This document shows positions 61,782-64,000 of a stretch of DNA of 64,000 bases, piece after piece (position 1 is the stretch's first letter; each line of letters begins with the position of its first letter). Under the pieces are notes generated by a model. It did no database searches, was not told the DNA's origin, and was given only the letters and a program-made list of their open reading frames with translations. The stretch lies in the NCBI RefSeq assembly GCF_050589825.1, contig NZ_JBNGOZ010000018.1:1-64000 (forward strand). The letters run 5' to 3'. The position numbers were made by a program, and so were the translations under genes. The DNA is from Carboxylicivirga longa. Its GTDB lineage: Bacteria; Bacteroidota; Bacteroidia; Bacteroidales; Marinilabiliaceae.

Positions 61782-64000
61782 ATGAAGAAGTTAATCATTG
61801 CGCACTTATTATTACTTGTCAGTTTAAGTGCATTTTCTGCAAAGAAAGCAGATTGGGACAATGTAAAAGTATTACAGATTAACCGAGAAAAACCGCATGC
61901 AACCATGATGGTTTATCAATCGGAACAAGCTGCATTGAGTTTTGATAAAAAGCAATCGGCCTATCACCAGTGTTTAAATGGTCTATGGAAGTTTAAGTGG
62001 TCGGAGAACCCATCATCGCGCCCGGTTGATTTTTACAAAAGCACATTTAATGATGCAGAGTGGGGAACCATTTCTGTGCCGTCAAACTGGGAACTGGAAG
62101 GCCACGGTGTACCAATTTATACCAACATTGAATATCCTTTTGATAAAGAAAACCTGGAAGCTCCTAAAGAATGGAATCCGGTGGGTTCATATCGTCGTAA
62201 CTTCACATTACCAGCTAATTGGGATGGACGTCAGGTTTACATCAACTTCGATGGTGTACAATCGGCCTTTTACGTTTGGGTCAATGGCAAAAAGGTTGGT
62301 TACAGTCAGGGCAGTCGTACGCCAGGCGAGTTTAATATCACGCAATACTTAAAGGTAGGTGATAATCAATTGGCTGTTGAAGTGTATCGCTGGAGCGATG
62401 GTTCTTATTTAGAAGATCAGGATTTTTGGCGCTTAAGTGGTATTTTCCGCGATGTGTATTTGTGGTCAACACCATCATCACACATCCGCGATTTTAATGT
62501 AACAGCTACTCTGGATGAATCAAATACGAATGGTATTTTGAAATTAGAGGGTGAAGTAGTTTCAACCGTAGCAAATGCTGTAGTTGTTGAATATCAATTA
62601 TTAGACTCAGAAGGTCAGGAGCTACTAAAACATTCTATTGATGTAGTTGCAGATAAAGGAATAACCACTTTTAAGGCCGACGAGCACACGCTAAAGAATA
62701 TTACTAGCTGGAACGCTGAGTCGCCAACTTTATACATGCTTTTAATGTCATTGAAAGATAAAAGAGGGAATGTGTTGGAAGTCATTCCACAGAAAGTTGG
62801 TTTTCGTCGCATTGAAATTAAAGATGGCAAGTTATTGGTCAACGGTGTTCAGGTATTATTTAAGGGTGTAAACCGTCACGAGCATTCACCTGAAACGGGG
62901 CATTATGTTACTACCGAAGATATGATGCGCGACATTGTGTTGATGAAGCAAAATAATATCAATGCCGTTCGTACAAGTCATTATCCAAATGCGCCGGAGT
63001 GGTATGACTTATGTGATGAGCATGGCCTTTATCTTATTGATGAAGGAAATATTGAAACCCATGGTTTTAACAACAATAAGAACAACCGTTTGTCGAATGC
63101 TCCAGAATGGAGAGAAGCACATCTCGACCGTGTGAAGCGAATGGTATATCGGGATCGTAATCACCCATCTGTAATTATCTGGTCGTTTGGTAACGAAAGT
63201 GGCGACGGTCCAAATGTAGAGCATGTTTACAAGTGGGTGCAAAAGGCCGACCCTACTCGTCCTTTCCATTACGAGGGAACATCAGCTCATGGTTACAATA
63301 CAGCTGATATCTTCTCATTAATGTACGGAACACCGGAGCGTTGTGCCCAGATAATAAAGAAACATGCCGATATGCCATTTATCCTATGCGAGTACACACA
63401 CGCGATGGGAAATAGTAACGGTAACTTAAAAGAATACTGGGATCAGATTTATGCCGATAACAATTTCCAGGGCGCCTTTGTGTGGGACTGGATGGATCAG
63501 GGCTTGAAGCAGCCTGTGCCGGCTAACTACAGAGCCACTGCTCAAGATGACCATTTCTATGCTTATGGTGGATGGTGGGAAACAGCACGTGGTATCTATC
63601 ACGATGAAACCTTCTGTATGAATGGTTTATTAGCAGCCAATTGGACGCCGCATCCGGGTTTAAATGCCATTAAGTATCATTACCGCAACATCCATGTTGA
63701 AGTAATTGATAAAAAGAATAACACTTTTAAAATCACTAACTGGTTCGACTTTTCAAACACCAAGGACCTGGTGACCGGAGCCTGGGAGTTACTTGAGAAT
63801 GGTGTTGTGATTAAATCTGGTCTGATTCAGGAGCTAGATATTGAAGCTCGGAGCAGTAAAGAATTTACTTTGGAGTTGGTTAATTTCAACGCGAAGCAAA
63901 ATGCGGAGTACCATGTGAGTTTTAAGTTTGAGGCAAAACATGCTTCACCTTATGCTGCCGCCGGTCATTTATTAGCCTGGGACCAGTTTGAATTGGAACA
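61782..64000 (+). CDS. GH2 beta-galactosidase (LacZ-type), runs off window
   Basis: The frame begins with a signal peptide (MKKLIIAHLLLLVSLSAFSA) and is open to the window end, giving 739 residues without a stop. Domain order: sugar-binding domain (HQCLNGLWKFKW, VPSNWELEGHGVPIYTNIEY, GSYRRNFTLP), Ig-like domain, and a TIM barrel with acid/base Glu472 (IIWSFGNESGDGP) and nucleophile Glu537 (FILCEYTHAMGNSN). These are the exact LacZ-type motifs. A further domain begins at about 640. Relatives are near 1050 residues, so about 300 remain outside. In a sulfated galactan locus it would remove beta-galactose from desulfated oligosaccharides. Confidence 0.95.
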   Translation, partial: MKKLIIAHLLLLVSLSAFSAKKADWDNVKVLQINREKPHATMMVYQSEQAALSFDKKQSAYHQCLNGLWKFKWSENPSSRPVDFYKSTFNDAEWGTISVPSNWELEGHGVPIYTNIEYPFDKENLEAPKEWNPVGSYRRNFTLPANWDGRQVYINFDGVQSAFYVWVNGKKVGYSQGSRTPGEFNITQYLKVGDNQLAVEVYRWSDGSYLEDQDFWRLSGIFRDVYLWSTPSSHIRDFNVTATLDESNTNGILKLEGEVVSTVANAVVVEYQLLDSEGQELLKHSIDVVADKGITTFKADEHTLKNITSWNAESPTLYMLLMSLKDKRGNVLEVIPQKVGFRRIEIKDGKLLVNGVQVLFKGVNRHEHSPETGHYVTTEDMMRDIVLMKQNNINAVRTSHYPNAPEWYDLCDEHGLYLIDEGNIETHGFNNNKNNRLSNAPEWREAHLDRVKRMVYRDRNHPSVIIWSFGNESGDGPNVEHVYKWVQKADPTRPFHYEGTSAHGYNTADIFSLMYGTPERCAQIIKKHADMPFILCEYTHAMGNSNGNLKEYWDQIYADNNFQGAFVWDWMDQGLKQPVPANYRATAQDDHFYAYGGWWETARGIYHDETFCMNGLLAANWTPHPGLNAIKYHYRNIHVEVIDKKNNTFKITNWFDFSNTKDLVTGAWELLENGVVIKSGLIQELDIEARSSKEFTLELVNFNAKQNAEYHVSFKFEAKHASPYAAAGHLLAWDQFELE

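Overview
The window looks like a chromosomal segment of a marine, polysaccharide-degrading Bacteroidota, probably a Marinilabiliales-like organism. The signs are a SusC/SusD pair driven by an ECF sigma/FecR anti-sigma couple, type IX secretion (T9SS) C-terminal sorting domains, Bacteroidota-type promoter elements (TTTG ... TANNTTTG), formylglycine sulfatases, and many intergenic low-complexity repeats. The taxonomic guess is inferred from gene content only; there is no rRNA or tRNA gene in view.

Layout. (1) 1-8000 is a decayed accessory region. It holds a ParE-like toxin with a nonsense codon beside its antitoxin, an intact three-gene HipBST toxin-antitoxin operon, an alpha/beta hydrolase, a frameshifted S10-type serine carboxypeptidase and a truncated, nonsense-containing M3 peptidase. 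(2) 8120-25442 is a compact Sus-like locus: ECF sigma factor, FecR, STN-domain SusC, SusD, two endonuclease/exonuclease/phosphatase-fold (EEP) lipoproteins, a glycerophosphodiester phosphodiesterase lipoprotein, an Fn3-FISUMP lipoprotein, a T9SS beta-helix protein, an SGNH esterase and a GlpT/UhpT-type organophosphate antiporter. Together these read as uptake and hydrolysis of a phosphodiester-containing polymer or lipid, ending in import of a phosphorylated product. (3) 25585-28536 is insertion-sequence debris: a truncated IS3/IS481-type transposase and a dead IS21-family element. (4) 28530-32394 is a second copy of the hipT-hydrolase-S10 block from 2287-5907, in the same orientation, so the phosphodiester locus is flanked by direct repeats. 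The copies are a mosaic of near-identical and diverged tracts. (5) 32395-41400 is accessory DNA: a GC-rich, hairpin-rich noncoding region, a frameshifted HNH nuclease with a methyltransferase-HIT fusion, remnants of a mobile-element replication module, an ImmA/IrrE-type metallopeptidase gene with twin operators, and a hybrid two-component regulator remnant. (6) 41793-64000 is a sulfated-polysaccharide locus: AraC regulator, aldehyde dehydrogenase, RhaT-type sugar symporter, enolase-superfamily enzyme, GH2, GH78-like rhamnosidase, KDPG-type aldolase, KDG-type kinase, three sulfatases, a T9SS beta-helix protein and a GH2 beta-galactosidase that runs off the window.

How the genes work together. 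In locus 6 the aldehyde dehydrogenase, enolase-superfamily enzyme, KDG-type kinase and KDPG-type aldolase match step for step the enzyme classes of 3,6-anhydro-galactose catabolism, with a proton symporter for the monosaccharide and sulfatases plus GH2 enzymes for the galactan chain. The GH78-like enzyme and RhaT also allow a rhamnose-containing substrate such as ulvan. In locus 2, cell-surface lipoprotein phosphodiesterases, SusCD and an organophosphate antiporter form a plausible outside-to-inside route for glycerol phosphate or a similar organophosphate.

Most of the loss-of-function changes are single nonsense codons or one-to-two base indels. Those in homopolymers (istB, HNH nuclease) could be sequencing errors; the others are unlikely to be.
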